A stretch of DNA of 20,341 bases, taken from the IMG/VR virus record IMGVR_UViG_3300049098_000197, positions 1 to 20,341 of that record; one strand, 5' to 3'. Position numbers and translations under genes: made by a program. This DNA comes from a virus. Of this stretch, positions 9,121 to 15,379 are shown one piece after another; within the stretch, counting starts at the first letter, position 1, and each line of letters opens with the position of its first letter. Under the pieces are notes generated by a model. The model worked only from the letters and a program-made list of their open reading frames with translations, ran no database searches and was not told the DNA's origin.

Positions 9121-9867
9121 ATGAAGGTATTAAAATTTACAGGTGGTGGTACAGGCCCACCGGAAATAGAATACTTAGAAGAAACAATGGGATTAGGAGA
9201 TACTTATTCTTTAGGATTTATTGGTCTTGAAGAATTTGATGAAACCATTGGTTTTAATGATAGCATGTATACGATAGTTGAAATGTATCTTACTGAATCT
9301 CTTGGATTGGGAGATACCCCTGCTGAATTAGTATCCATTACCGAAACGATGGGTTTGGGAGATGTGGTCTATCAATATGATTATACCCATATAATCGAAA
9401 CTCTTGGTTTGGGTGATGAATTAACTAATACAATGGACATATATGTAGAAGTAGATGAATCCCTTGGATTAGGTGATGGAGGATTTGGTTATTTAGAAAT
9501 TAATTATAATTTAAGATGGAGAACCCGAACAAAAAAATTAAATTATGGTTTTGGAACTGCTCCTTTTGGTGATGTTGTTTCCTACGGAGATGGAGATGTA
9601 ATCGATGAGCTTAAAGAATTTAAGGTAAAGGTGATTCGATTATCTGATGAAACTGTTTTGAGAACAGCTACTATTACCATTGCCAATAAACAATTTCCTG
9701 ATGGATCTGCTCAATATGTTTATACGAGTGCAATGAACATATCCGATAATACTACCTTTGATCCTAATTTAAGATTTGAAGTTTATCAAGTTGATGTAAA
9801 CGATGTGTGGTCTCCAGCTAAATACTTAGATATAACAGTTACCAATGAAGGAGGAGATTTTGTATAA
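9121..9867 (+). CDS. LGLGD-repeat tail protein with fibronectin-III-like end (248 aa)
   Basis: Residues 21-119 carry six copies of the same repeat as the giant hub (ETMGLGD, ETIGFND, ESLGLGD, ETMGLGD, ETLGLGD, ESLGLGD, starting at residues 21, 41, 59, 75, 93 and 113). The second half (about 125-245) is a beta-rich domain with LRWRTRTKKLNYGFG, TATITIANKQFPDGSAQYVY and LRFEVYQVDVNDVWSPAKYL; the last resembles the final strands of fibronectin-III-like domains at the C-terminus of phage hub proteins. The gene begins 4 bases after the previous stop with no clear Shine-Dalgarno, so translation is likely coupled. An alternative ATG at 9116 is out of frame. It is probably a tail-tip protein working near the giant hub; its partner is unknown. 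Confidence 0.65.
   Translation: MKVLKFTGGGTGPPEIEYLEETMGLGDTYSLGFIGLEEFDETIGFNDSMYTIVEMYLTESLGLGDTPAELVSITETMGLGDVVYQYDYTHIIETLGLGDELTNTMDIYVEVDESLGLGDGGFGYLEINYNLRWRTRTKKLNYGFGTAPFGDVVSYGDGDVIDELKEFKVKVIRLSDETVLRTATITIANKQFPDGSAQYVYTSAMNISDNTTFDPNLRFEVYQVDVNDVWSPAKYLDITVTNEGGDFV
9181..9477 (+). repeat. Six-copy LGLGD protein repeat array
   Basis: Six units with the E-[TS]-[LMI]-G-[LF]-[GN]-D core are spaced 20, 18, 16, 18 and 20 residues apart, at the N-terminus of the 248-aa protein. The second copy (ETIGFND) is diverged. It is the same motif family as the array at the end of the giant hub gene, 1.25 kb upstream, but with no long DNA identity, so the relationship is seen at protein level. 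Confidence 0.9.
9848..9856 (+). promoter_or_regulatory. Strong ribosome binding site for the 83-aa protein
   Basis: AAGGAGGAG lies 10 bases before ATG 9867, inside the end of the upstream gene. It is the longest Shine-Dalgarno match I noticed, and the start also overlaps the upstream stop as TAATG. Both suggest high expression of the small protein that follows. Confidence 0.8.
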
Positions 9868-10118
9868 TGGCTTATACAACAGCATTTAATCTTTCAAAAC
9901 CTGCATATCGTACAGTAAGATATGATGAAGAAACCAATGATAACATGGATCGATTGGAAGCAATGGCACTTGGATTTCCAGGTACAACTGCCCCAGGAAC
10001 AGCAGGTAATTGGCCCGATGTAACTCCGACAACAGGTATGCGTTGGATTGATACAGCAAATGATCAGGAAAAAGTTTATTATAATAGTTCGTGGCAAGTA
10101 GTAAAAACATTCACTTAA
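9867..10118 (+). CDS. Small tail-fibre-associated hypothetical protein (83 aa)
   Basis: This short protein begins MAYTTAFNLSKPAYRT and continues with YDEETNDNMDRLEA, a pattern seen at the N-termini of some phage tail-fibre proteins, where the start serves to attach to the virion. The C-terminal half (PTTGMRWIDTANDQEKVYYN, then SSWQVVKTFT) looks like a short beta-strand module of the 'expected trailer' kind found in fibre or decoration proteins. No catalytic motif is visible. A very strong Shine-Dalgarno and TAATG overlap with the previous gene suggest tight coupling and strong expression. It is probably a minor structural component; the exact role is unknown. Confidence 0.6.
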   Translation: MAYTTAFNLSKPAYRTVRYDEETNDNMDRLEAMALGFPGTTAPGTAGNWPDVTPTTGMRWIDTANDQEKVYYNSSWQVVKTFT

Positions 10119-10120
10119 TA

Positions 10121-10127
10121 GGAGGAG
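10121..10127 (+). promoter_or_regulatory. Ribosome binding site fixing the start at ATG 10133
   Basis: GGAGGAG sits 5 bases before ATG 10133 and directly after the TAA of the 83-aa gene. It favours ATG 10133 over an in-frame GTG at 10091, which would lie inside the upstream gene and has no Shine-Dalgarno. Confidence 0.8.
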
Positions 10128-10132
10128 TCAAA

Positions 10133-10762
10133 ATGAAAAAAGTTATCCCTTTTAATAATCCCTTAGTCAGAAAAGTTGTTAAAGGTTTATTAAAAAAATC
10201 TGGTTTAGGTACTCTTGGTTTTCATAACATTTATGATTTTACCTGTGGTCAGTATGTTGATCCTCATGGTTTAGTAATTAAAGATCACCGTAATTACGAT
10301 GGAGCAATGAATTTTGTTCCTATATGGCATGAACGAATTCATAATTTGGTGGTCAATGAATCATTAGATGATGTACTTGACGTTTATTTCAAGTCAGGTA
10401 CGCAATCGGCTAACTGGTATATAGCTATCTTTGGTTCGGACTCTACCCCTGCTGGCACATGGACATATGCCACTCCGGTTTGTACAGAGTTTACCAATTA
10501 CGATGAGTCAACAAGAGAGGCATGGACTACAGGATCGGTATCTTCGCAAAGCCTTGATAACTCTGCATCTCCAGCGGAATTTACCTGTACTTCTGGAACC
10601 AATACCATTTATGGTGCAATGCTCAACAATGTTTCAACCAAAGGGGATACTGCCAGTGGTACGGGTATTTTATATTCGGCAGCAAGGTTTGGAGCATCCA
10701 GACCTTTTAATGCAGCAGAGGTATTAAAAATAGTCATCACGATAAACAGTGAAGATGTTTAA
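10133..10762 (+). CDS. Phage structural protein of unknown function (209 aa)
   Basis: The protein starts with a basic stretch (MKKVIPFNNPLVRKVVKGLL) and then a beta-rich body: LDDVLDVYFKSGTQSANWYI, FTNYDESTREAWTTGSVSS, a Ser/Thr-rich centre, and the end AAEVLKIVITINSEDV. The W-Y-I-A-I-F-G-S-D-S strand, the YDESTREAW segment and the late KGDTASGTGILYSAARF strand match, from memory, a common group of phage hypothetical proteins encoded near tail fibres and baseplates. ATG 10133 was chosen because of GGAGGAG at 10121-10127. Its DNA is visibly richer in G and C than that of neighbours such as the glycosyltransferase gene, hinting at a different recent origin. No enzymatic motif is visible. Confidence 0.65.
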   Translation: MKKVIPFNNPLVRKVVKGLLKKSGLGTLGFHNIYDFTCGQYVDPHGLVIKDHRNYDGAMNFVPIWHERIHNLVVNESLDDVLDVYFKSGTQSANWYIAIFGSDSTPAGTWTYATPVCTEFTNYDESTREAWTTGSVSSQSLDNSASPAEFTCTSGTNTIYGAMLNNVSTKGDTASGTGILYSAARFGASRPFNAAEVLKIVITINSEDV

Positions 10763-10772
10763 GGAGTAAACT

Positions 10773-11225
10773 ATGTCTGAATCACAGATTGCCGTAACTG
10801 AAGGTTCGGGTAAAAATGTCTCAACTGTGCAGGTATCTATTAGTGGAAATACCAGACAGATTGAACGAGATATTCAGGGTATGGGAGAAATTACCCTTGC
10901 TAATGTTACAACGGCACAGGGATCAACCGGACTGTATCCTGCTTCTGCTATTGAAATACGTGGAAGATACTATATCATATTAAAAAGCACGTTTAATGAT
11001 GATCAAGCATCAGCTACAATTCGCTTTTTATTTTATGATAGTGGCAGTACAGAGATTGGCTATAGTGAAGCTGTACCTATAGCCAATCTTGGAAAATCGG
11101 TATCAACAAGGTATTGGGGAGAACTTATTGTTTTCTCCAATATCTATGGTGCAAAGGAATTTAAAGTTTCTTTAGAAGCTATTAGTTCCGGTGACAATAT
11201 AACAATTGATTATGGGGTAACGTAA
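10773..11225 (+). CDS. Hypothetical virion protein (150 aa)
   Basis: I do not recognise this protein. It has a polar start (MSESQIAVTEGSGKNVSTVQ), then IQGMGEITLANVTTAQ, and a body of alternating strand-like segments: ASAIEIRGRYYIILKSTF, ATIRFLFYDSGSTEIGYSE, RYWGELIVFSNIYGAKEFKV and a final DNITIDYGVT. This periodicity suggests one beta-sandwich domain. AAGGAG (10761-10766) overlaps the upstream stop and lies 6 bases before the ATG. The TAA overlaps the next ATG (TAATG), coupling it to the collar-propeller genes. A structural or chaperone role for the following fibre proteins is possible but unproven. Confidence 0.55.
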   Translation: MSESQIAVTEGSGKNVSTVQVSISGNTRQIERDIQGMGEITLANVTTAQGSTGLYPASAIEIRGRYYIILKSTFNDDQASATIRFLFYDSGSTEIGYSEAVPIANLGKSVSTRYWGELIVFSNIYGAKEFKVSLEAISSGDNITIDYGVT

Positions 11226-12391
11226 TGACTTTGTTACATCCTAAAGTATCTGAAATTTATTCTATTGGTACAATCATTGAAGCAAATGCTCCTCCAAGTG
11301 GTAAGTGGTTGCCTTGTCAGGGGCAGATTTTAGCTCAAGCTGATTATCCTGCATTGTATGCTATGATGGATAATCCATATTCAATGATCTTTTCTGATTG
11401 GGAATTTTGTGATAATTATGATACTGGAGAAGATTATCCATATTGTGAGAGGGTTCAATGGAATGGAAGTACAGGATCTCCCATATGGGTAGCTGCTTCC
11501 TGGAATGGTTTTATTAGTCGATCAACTGATGGAATTACATGGACACTTGGAAGTTTTCCAGTATCAGGTGATTATATTTGTGGTTGGAATGGCACAGTTT
11601 TTTGTGCTATGAAATATGGATCAACTCAATCGTACACATCGACTGATGGGAGTTCATGGACTTCCCGAACTTTACCTTATGCTTATAATTGGAAAGCATG
11701 TGTTTGGGATGGAACTAACTTTATAGGTATTGCATCAAATAATGTTCAAACGATAAAATCAACTGATGGAATTACCTGGAGCAATGGGGGAGTATTAACT
11801 GAAACTCCATTTTATAATGCTGCTTCTGATGGAGCAGGAACTATAGTAGCAGTTGATATGGGTATTGACATTAATACTTCCGTTGATGGTGGAGCTAATT
11901 GGACTCATATGGAGGGGCCACAGGGAGGATGGTACTCTATTGAATATTGTAATGGTCTTTTTTTAATATCTACTGAGAGAAGTTATGTTGGTGTTTCTTC
12001 TGATGGTCTTGATTGGGAATGGATACCGTATTATTCAGATACGTATGAAGCAAATGATGGTGAATTGAATACTAATGCCGTTAGAATATTTCGTTGGAGA
12101 TACTATGATGGTATTTATTTTGGAGTACCTACAAGTTATGGTCATGGTGTCTATTCATTTGATATGAGAACTTTTCATCCTTGGTTTGCTAATGTTTATT
12201 ATGGGGAATTTTATGATGTTATTTATAATCCCACATCAGGTAATTTAACATGTTTTGGGAATTATACATGGGATATGCCTTATTCTAAAATAACAGGTCG
12301 TTATAACAGTAGCACACATTTTCAATTACCAAATTATTTTAAACATAAATTTTATGAACGTGAAAAAAATCGATATATAAGGGTATTATAA
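11225..12391 (+). CDS. Tail-collar domain interrupted by an Asp-box beta-propeller, copy 1 (388 aa)
   Basis: Residues 10-50 look like the start of a phage tail-collar domain: IGTIIEANAPPSGKWLPCQG, then QILAQADYPALYAMM. The collar end appears only at the far C-terminus, as TTHF-like STHFQLPN (363-370) followed by YIRVL. In between are five Asp-box-like motifs about 40 residues apart (STDGITWT 100, STDGSSWT 139, STDGITWS 179, SVDGGANWT 219, SSDGLDWE 258), with strands such as CGWNGTVFCAM between them, as in BNR-type sialidase-like propellers. It is probably a tail-fibre tip or receptor-binding protein with the propeller displayed from a collar scaffold. I see no sialidase catalytic set, so binding rather than hydrolysis is more likely. 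The start overlaps the upstream stop, with only a weak Shine-Dalgarno. A homologue follows directly. Confidence 0.72.
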   Translation: MTLLHPKVSEIYSIGTIIEANAPPSGKWLPCQGQILAQADYPALYAMMDNPYSMIFSDWEFCDNYDTGEDYPYCERVQWNGSTGSPIWVAASWNGFISRSTDGITWTLGSFPVSGDYICGWNGTVFCAMKYGSTQSYTSTDGSSWTSRTLPYAYNWKACVWDGTNFIGIASNNVQTIKSTDGITWSNGGVLTETPFYNAASDGAGTIVAVDMGIDINTSVDGGANWTHMEGPQGGWYSIEYCNGLFLISTERSYVGVSSDGLDWEWIPYYSDTYEANDGELNTNAVRIFRWRYYDGIYFGVPTSYGHGVYSFDMRTFHPWFANVYYGEFYDVIYNPTSGNLTCFGNYTWDMPYSKITGRYNSSTHFQLPNYFKHKFYEREKNRYIRVL

Positions 12392-13585
12392 ATGGATCTA
12401 ATACATACTAATATTGAATTGGAAATAGGAAGTGTGGTTGAAGCCGTTGGCCCTCCTTCAGCTAATTGGAAATGTGCTGATGGTCAAATATTAGATCAAG
12501 CTGACTATCCTCAATACGTTGCTTTTTGTCAAGAGTTACATCCCAAAAGATATGAAGGTATGAAGTATATGAATGAACGTACTGAAGTACCTCATTCATG
12601 TGCGAGAAAAGGAGACATAATAGTTGTTGTAGGGAAAGGAGATGAATGTCTCTACACAACTGATGGTGGAGATAATTGGACAGTAAACACTCCATTTGGA
12701 TCATCGGCAGATTATTATTATTGTGTAGGAAGTGATGGAACTACTTTTGTTACTTGTAAATATAATAGTAATGTTGCCTATACATCGACTGATGGAATCA
12801 ATTGGACTTCCCGAACTATGGCTCAAACAGCAAATTGGTTATCAGTCTTTTGGACAGGTAATTATTGGATGGCAGTTGACCGTTATGGTGGAGGAATTGA
12901 TTATTCCAGTGATGGCATAACTTGGTATAGTTCTACGCCACCAGATACAGGTTATCGTCCTTATTATCAAGCTTGGGGAAATAATATTTATCTTTATTAC
13001 AGTTATTATGATTATAAATGGCATATAACAGATGATGGTGGACAAACTTGGTCAGCGTCTGATTATTGTCAGTGGTTTTCTCCAGAGTATGCTGGAGCAT
13101 CTCCTTCTATAGTAGGTTTTGATGGAACATATTTCATTTGTTTTTATGAACAGCTTATGTCAAATTCTTTTTTAAGATCTACTGATGGAACTGATTGGGA
13201 ATGGATGCCCTTTACTAATACTCGATGGGATTATCAAGATTTTTTTCCTGGTACTATTCATTATGATGGCGTAGAAGATGTTTTCTTATTGCAAAGTTAT
13301 AGTCAAAATTATCCTTCTTGGCATATGGCTAAAAAAGGTCATGTTGAAAATTATAAAAAAAGAATAAGTCAAGTTCTTTATGATATTCCTGCTGGTACTT
13401 ATGACAGTGATCAAAAAGTAGCTGTTATACCTGGAACTGGAATGTTTTGTATTGGATATGATGGAGTTAAAAATAGAGAAATTTGGGCAGACTTTACTCG
13501 TTATGATAGTACAACAAAATTTCAACTTCCTGTATTATCTAATGGATTGCCTGGAGGTGTTAAAAAATATATAAGGATGGCTTAG
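12392..13585 (+). CDS. Tail-collar domain interrupted by an Asp-box beta-propeller, copy 2 (397 aa)
   Basis: This is a diverged tandem paralogue of the preceding protein. The collar-like N-terminus is IGSVVEAVGPPSANWKCADG, then QILDQADYP; the collar-like end is STTKFQLP near residue 380 and KKYIRMA at the terminus. The middle has five Asp-box motifs (TTDGGDNWT 89, STDGINWT 132, SSDGITWY 172, TDDGGQTWS 213, STDGTDWE 263). Conserved blade details include NWTSRT after the second box and DWEWMPF after the last, matching DWEWIPY in copy 1. The ATG follows the upstream TAA with no gap and has AAGGG at 12379-12383. The N- and C-terminal collar parts are kept while the propeller differs, which would fit two receptor specificities. 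A binding role is inferred. Confidence 0.72.
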   Translation: MDLIHTNIELEIGSVVEAVGPPSANWKCADGQILDQADYPQYVAFCQELHPKRYEGMKYMNERTEVPHSCARKGDIIVVVGKGDECLYTTDGGDNWTVNTPFGSSADYYYCVGSDGTTFVTCKYNSNVAYTSTDGINWTSRTMAQTANWLSVFWTGNYWMAVDRYGGGIDYSSDGITWYSSTPPDTGYRPYYQAWGNNIYLYYSYYDYKWHITDDGGQTWSASDYCQWFSPEYAGASPSIVGFDGTYFICFYEQLMSNSFLRSTDGTDWEWMPFTNTRWDYQDFFPGTIHYDGVEDVFLLQSYSQNYPSWHMAKKGHVENYKKRISQVLYDIPAGTYDSDQKVAVIPGTGMFCIGYDGVKNREIWADFTRYDSTTKFQLPVLSNGLPGGVKKYIRMA

Positions 13586-13589
13586 AGTC

Positions 13590-14474
13590 ATGGATATAAT
13601 ATTTAAGCAATGGCAAGCACCTGGAGATCTTTTGATGTTGACCTGTGCTATTAGAGATCTTCATAAGATGTACCCTGGAAAAATGAAAACTGATGTTCTT
13701 TGTTGTTATCCAGAAGTATTTTTTAATAACCCTTATATTACTTATTTTCCTAAAGATGGTAGTGTTCCTATTGTTGATTTAAAATATGATAAGGCAAGAG
13801 ATAAACTTGCTCCTCTTGGTTATCATTTTTCATCTGTGTTTATTTATATTCTCAATGAGATGTATGATCTTAAATTAATGAAAACATCGATGCGACCAGA
13901 TATATATTTAACTGAAGATGAAAAATTAGATAGAATTTTAGAAAAACTTGAAATAGAAAAACCTTATTGGTTAATTAATACTGGAGTAAAACAAGATATT
14001 CCAGTTAAAGGTTATCCTCCTTGTGGTTGGCAAAAAGTAATTGATGCTTTGGTTGATAAAGGGATAAAGCTTTATCAAGTTGGTAGTCGTGATGATATAC
14101 ATCCTACACACAGCAGAATTAAATCTTTGGTAGGAAAAACAGAAAATTTAAGAGATTATTTTTCGTTGGTATATCATTCACATGGATGTATTGGTCATGT
14201 GTCTATGCAAATGCACCTTGCTGCTGCTTTTGGTAAACCATGTGTAGTAGTTGCTGGAGGACGTGAAGATAGTCGATGGGAGCATTATCCAGGTCATAGG
14301 TTTTTACATACTGTAGGATTGTTGGATTGTTGCAAGGAGACAGGATGTTGGATTTCCAAAATAGAGGATTGTAAATATCCTTGGAAAGATACACCATATC
14401 CGTTATGCCTTGCTATGATTAAGCCTGAATTAATTATAGATGAAGTTTTGAATTATAATAAATTCATGCTATAA
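13590..14474 (+). CDS. Family 9 (heptosyltransferase-like) glycosyltransferase with cysteine-rich end (294 aa)
   Basis: The N-terminus QAPGDLLMLTCAIRDLHKMY matches the GDxLxxT/P start of GT-B family 9 enzymes, which move a sugar from a nucleotide donor, classically ADP-heptose, to an acceptor. The second Rossmann half shows YHSHGCIGHVSMQMHLAAAF then GKPCVVVAGGREDSRWEHYPG, equivalent to the conserved H-x-A-A-A-x-G-K-P region that contacts the donor. At 294 residues it is compact for the family. Five cysteines (247, 248, 253, 261, 273) lie in the last 50 residues and could bind a metal, as does the iron finger of protein-modifying O-heptosyltransferases; this is inference. It starts 4 bases after the collar-propeller gene (AAGGA at 13573-13577), so it is co-expressed with fibre genes and may glycosylate a virion protein. 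Changing host surface sugars is the alternative. Confidence 0.75.
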   Translation: MDIIFKQWQAPGDLLMLTCAIRDLHKMYPGKMKTDVLCCYPEVFFNNPYITYFPKDGSVPIVDLKYDKARDKLAPLGYHFSSVFIYILNEMYDLKLMKTSMRPDIYLTEDEKLDRILEKLEIEKPYWLINTGVKQDIPVKGYPPCGWQKVIDALVDKGIKLYQVGSRDDIHPTHSRIKSLVGKTENLRDYFSLVYHSHGCIGHVSMQMHLAAAFGKPCVVVAGGREDSRWEHYPGHRFLHTVGLLDCCKETGCWISKIEDCKYPWKDTPYPLCLAMIKPELIIDEVLNYNKFML

Positions 14475-14517
14475 TGTTAGTTAAATTTAAACAAATCATT
14501 GAATAAGGAGATTAAAA
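14475..14517 (+). promoter_or_regulatory. Longest intergenic gap, with AAGGAG Shine-Dalgarno
   Basis: This 43-base AT-rich gap holds AAGGAG at 14505-14510, 7 bases before ATG 14518. I see no convincing -35/-10 pair and no hairpin with a T-run, so I mark it only as a translation-initiation region. Confidence 0.5.
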
Positions 14518-14943
14518 ATGCCTGTTTACACAAACAACACAAGTAATACAATTACTGAAAAAGTAGAAAATGAAGATGGTGTTAGAAGCACGATTAAAAT
14601 TGAACCAGGAAAATCAAAACGAACCGAATTTGTTTTACTTGATGCGAATTTGACAGAAGATGATCCTGCTCCTTATTACAATCCTTTAATGCGTACTCAA
14701 TCAGTTACATCAACAGGGGTAGGTAATGATCAGACTATTCAGATCAGTCGAGAAACCAAAATAGTAGCTATTCATAATAATTCTGCTGCTGATGTAACTG
14801 CCTTTTTGAGATCCACATCGAATACCCCAGGAATACCTGTACCAAATAATACTTTGAGAGAAATCTCTGTTGGTTGTAATGTTGATCAAATTGTCCTTCA
14901 ATTTACTGCAAGTGCAACAATTCTCGTAGAGGAAAGGAAATAA
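14518..14943 (+). CDS. Hypothetical virion protein (141 aa)
   Basis: I do not recognise a family. The N-terminal third is polar (MPVYTNNTSNTITEKVENED), with a strand-like RSTIKIEPGKSKRTEFVLLD. The rest looks like a small beta-sandwich: QTIQISRETKIVAIHNNSAA, DVTAFLRSTSN, EISVGCNVDQIVLQFTAS and ATILVEE. The pattern of short strands with small polar turns, the absence of a signal peptide or membrane segment, and the position between the glycosyltransferase and the lectin-like genes make a minor structural or fibre-attachment protein likely. It has a good Shine-Dalgarno (AAGGAG) and is the only gene here preceded by a gap of more than about 30 bases. Confidence 0.55.
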   Translation: MPVYTNNTSNTITEKVENEDGVRSTIKIEPGKSKRTEFVLLDANLTEDDPAPYYNPLMRTQSVTSTGVGNDQTIQISRETKIVAIHNNSAADVTAFLRSTSNTPGIPVPNNTLREISVGCNVDQIVLQFTASATILVEERK

Positions 14944-14948
14944 TAATT

Positions 14949-15341
14949 ATGTCTAAAACAGAATTAATCCCTTTAGGTGGTGGAGGAGGCAGCAGTGATG
15001 TTTCATTTGCTCTTTCAATAGTTGATCAACCTTTGGATGGTCAAATAATTAATATATCAATACCATCATATCTTAAAGTAACTATTGATGCTGCTATGTC
15101 GGGGTCTTCAGGTAAAGCATCCGTACAGGCAGCAGCACAGTCAGATTTTGATGTACAAAAAAATGGATCTTCAGTAGGAACGATTCGTTTTGGAGCTACA
15201 GAGACAAGCCCATCGTTTATTATGGCCTCAGAAACCGAATTTGATGGTAGTTCCGGTGATTATATGACTATCGTATGTCCTAACCCTGCGGATACAACCC
15301 TTGCTAATATTGGAATTACCATTAAAGGAACCAAAGGTTAA
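14949..15341 (+). CDS. Small Gly-rich-start beta protein, probable virion component (130 aa)
   Basis: The start has a glycine run (LIPLGGGGGSSDVSF), probably a flexible linker, followed by a domain of short strands: FALSIVDQPLDGQIINISIP, YLKVTIDAAMSGSSG, SDFDVQKNGSSVGTIRFG, SPSFIMASETEFDGSSGDY and ANIGITIKGTKG. The FDVQKNGSSVGTIRF and DTTLANIGITIKG segments resemble, from memory, small jelly-roll modules common in phage head-decoration and tail-fibre proteins (repeated N-G-x-x-x-G-T-I-x-F). A purine-rich GAGGAAAGGAAA at 14929-14940 is the likely Shine-Dalgarno. Its exact place in the particle is unknown. Confidence 0.6.
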   Translation: MSKTELIPLGGGGGSSDVSFALSIVDQPLDGQIINISIPSYLKVTIDAAMSGSSGKASVQAAAQSDFDVQKNGSSVGTIRFGATETSPSFIMASETEFDGSSGDYMTIVCPNPADTTLANIGITIKGTKG

Positions 15342-15342
15342 T

Positions 15343-15379
15343 TAATAATTGATTAGGAGATAAGAAAATGGCTCTTTTA
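15343..15379 (+). repeat. 37-bp direct repeat, copy 1 (translation start of lectin-like gene A)
   Basis: A 37-base stretch identical to 16373-16409. It covers the ribosome binding site (AGGAG at 15355-15359), the ATG and the first four codons of lectin-like gene A. It begins just after the upstream stop. Confidence 0.95.

Noticed and set aside
10091-10132. In-frame GTG at 10091 as an earlier start for the 209-aa protein
   Set aside because: It lies inside the upstream 83-aa gene and has no Shine-Dalgarno, whereas ATG 10133 has GGAGGAG 5 bases upstream.
11225-13585. Sialidase activity of the collar-propeller proteins
   Set aside because: Asp-boxes are structural. I could not find the arginine triad or the Tyr/Glu pair in positions expected for a sialidase, so only a propeller is claimed.
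14475-14517. Promoter or terminator in the longest gap
   Set aside because: No paired -35/-10 elements and no stem followed by a T-run can be seen in the 43 bases; AT-rich sequence alone is not evidence.
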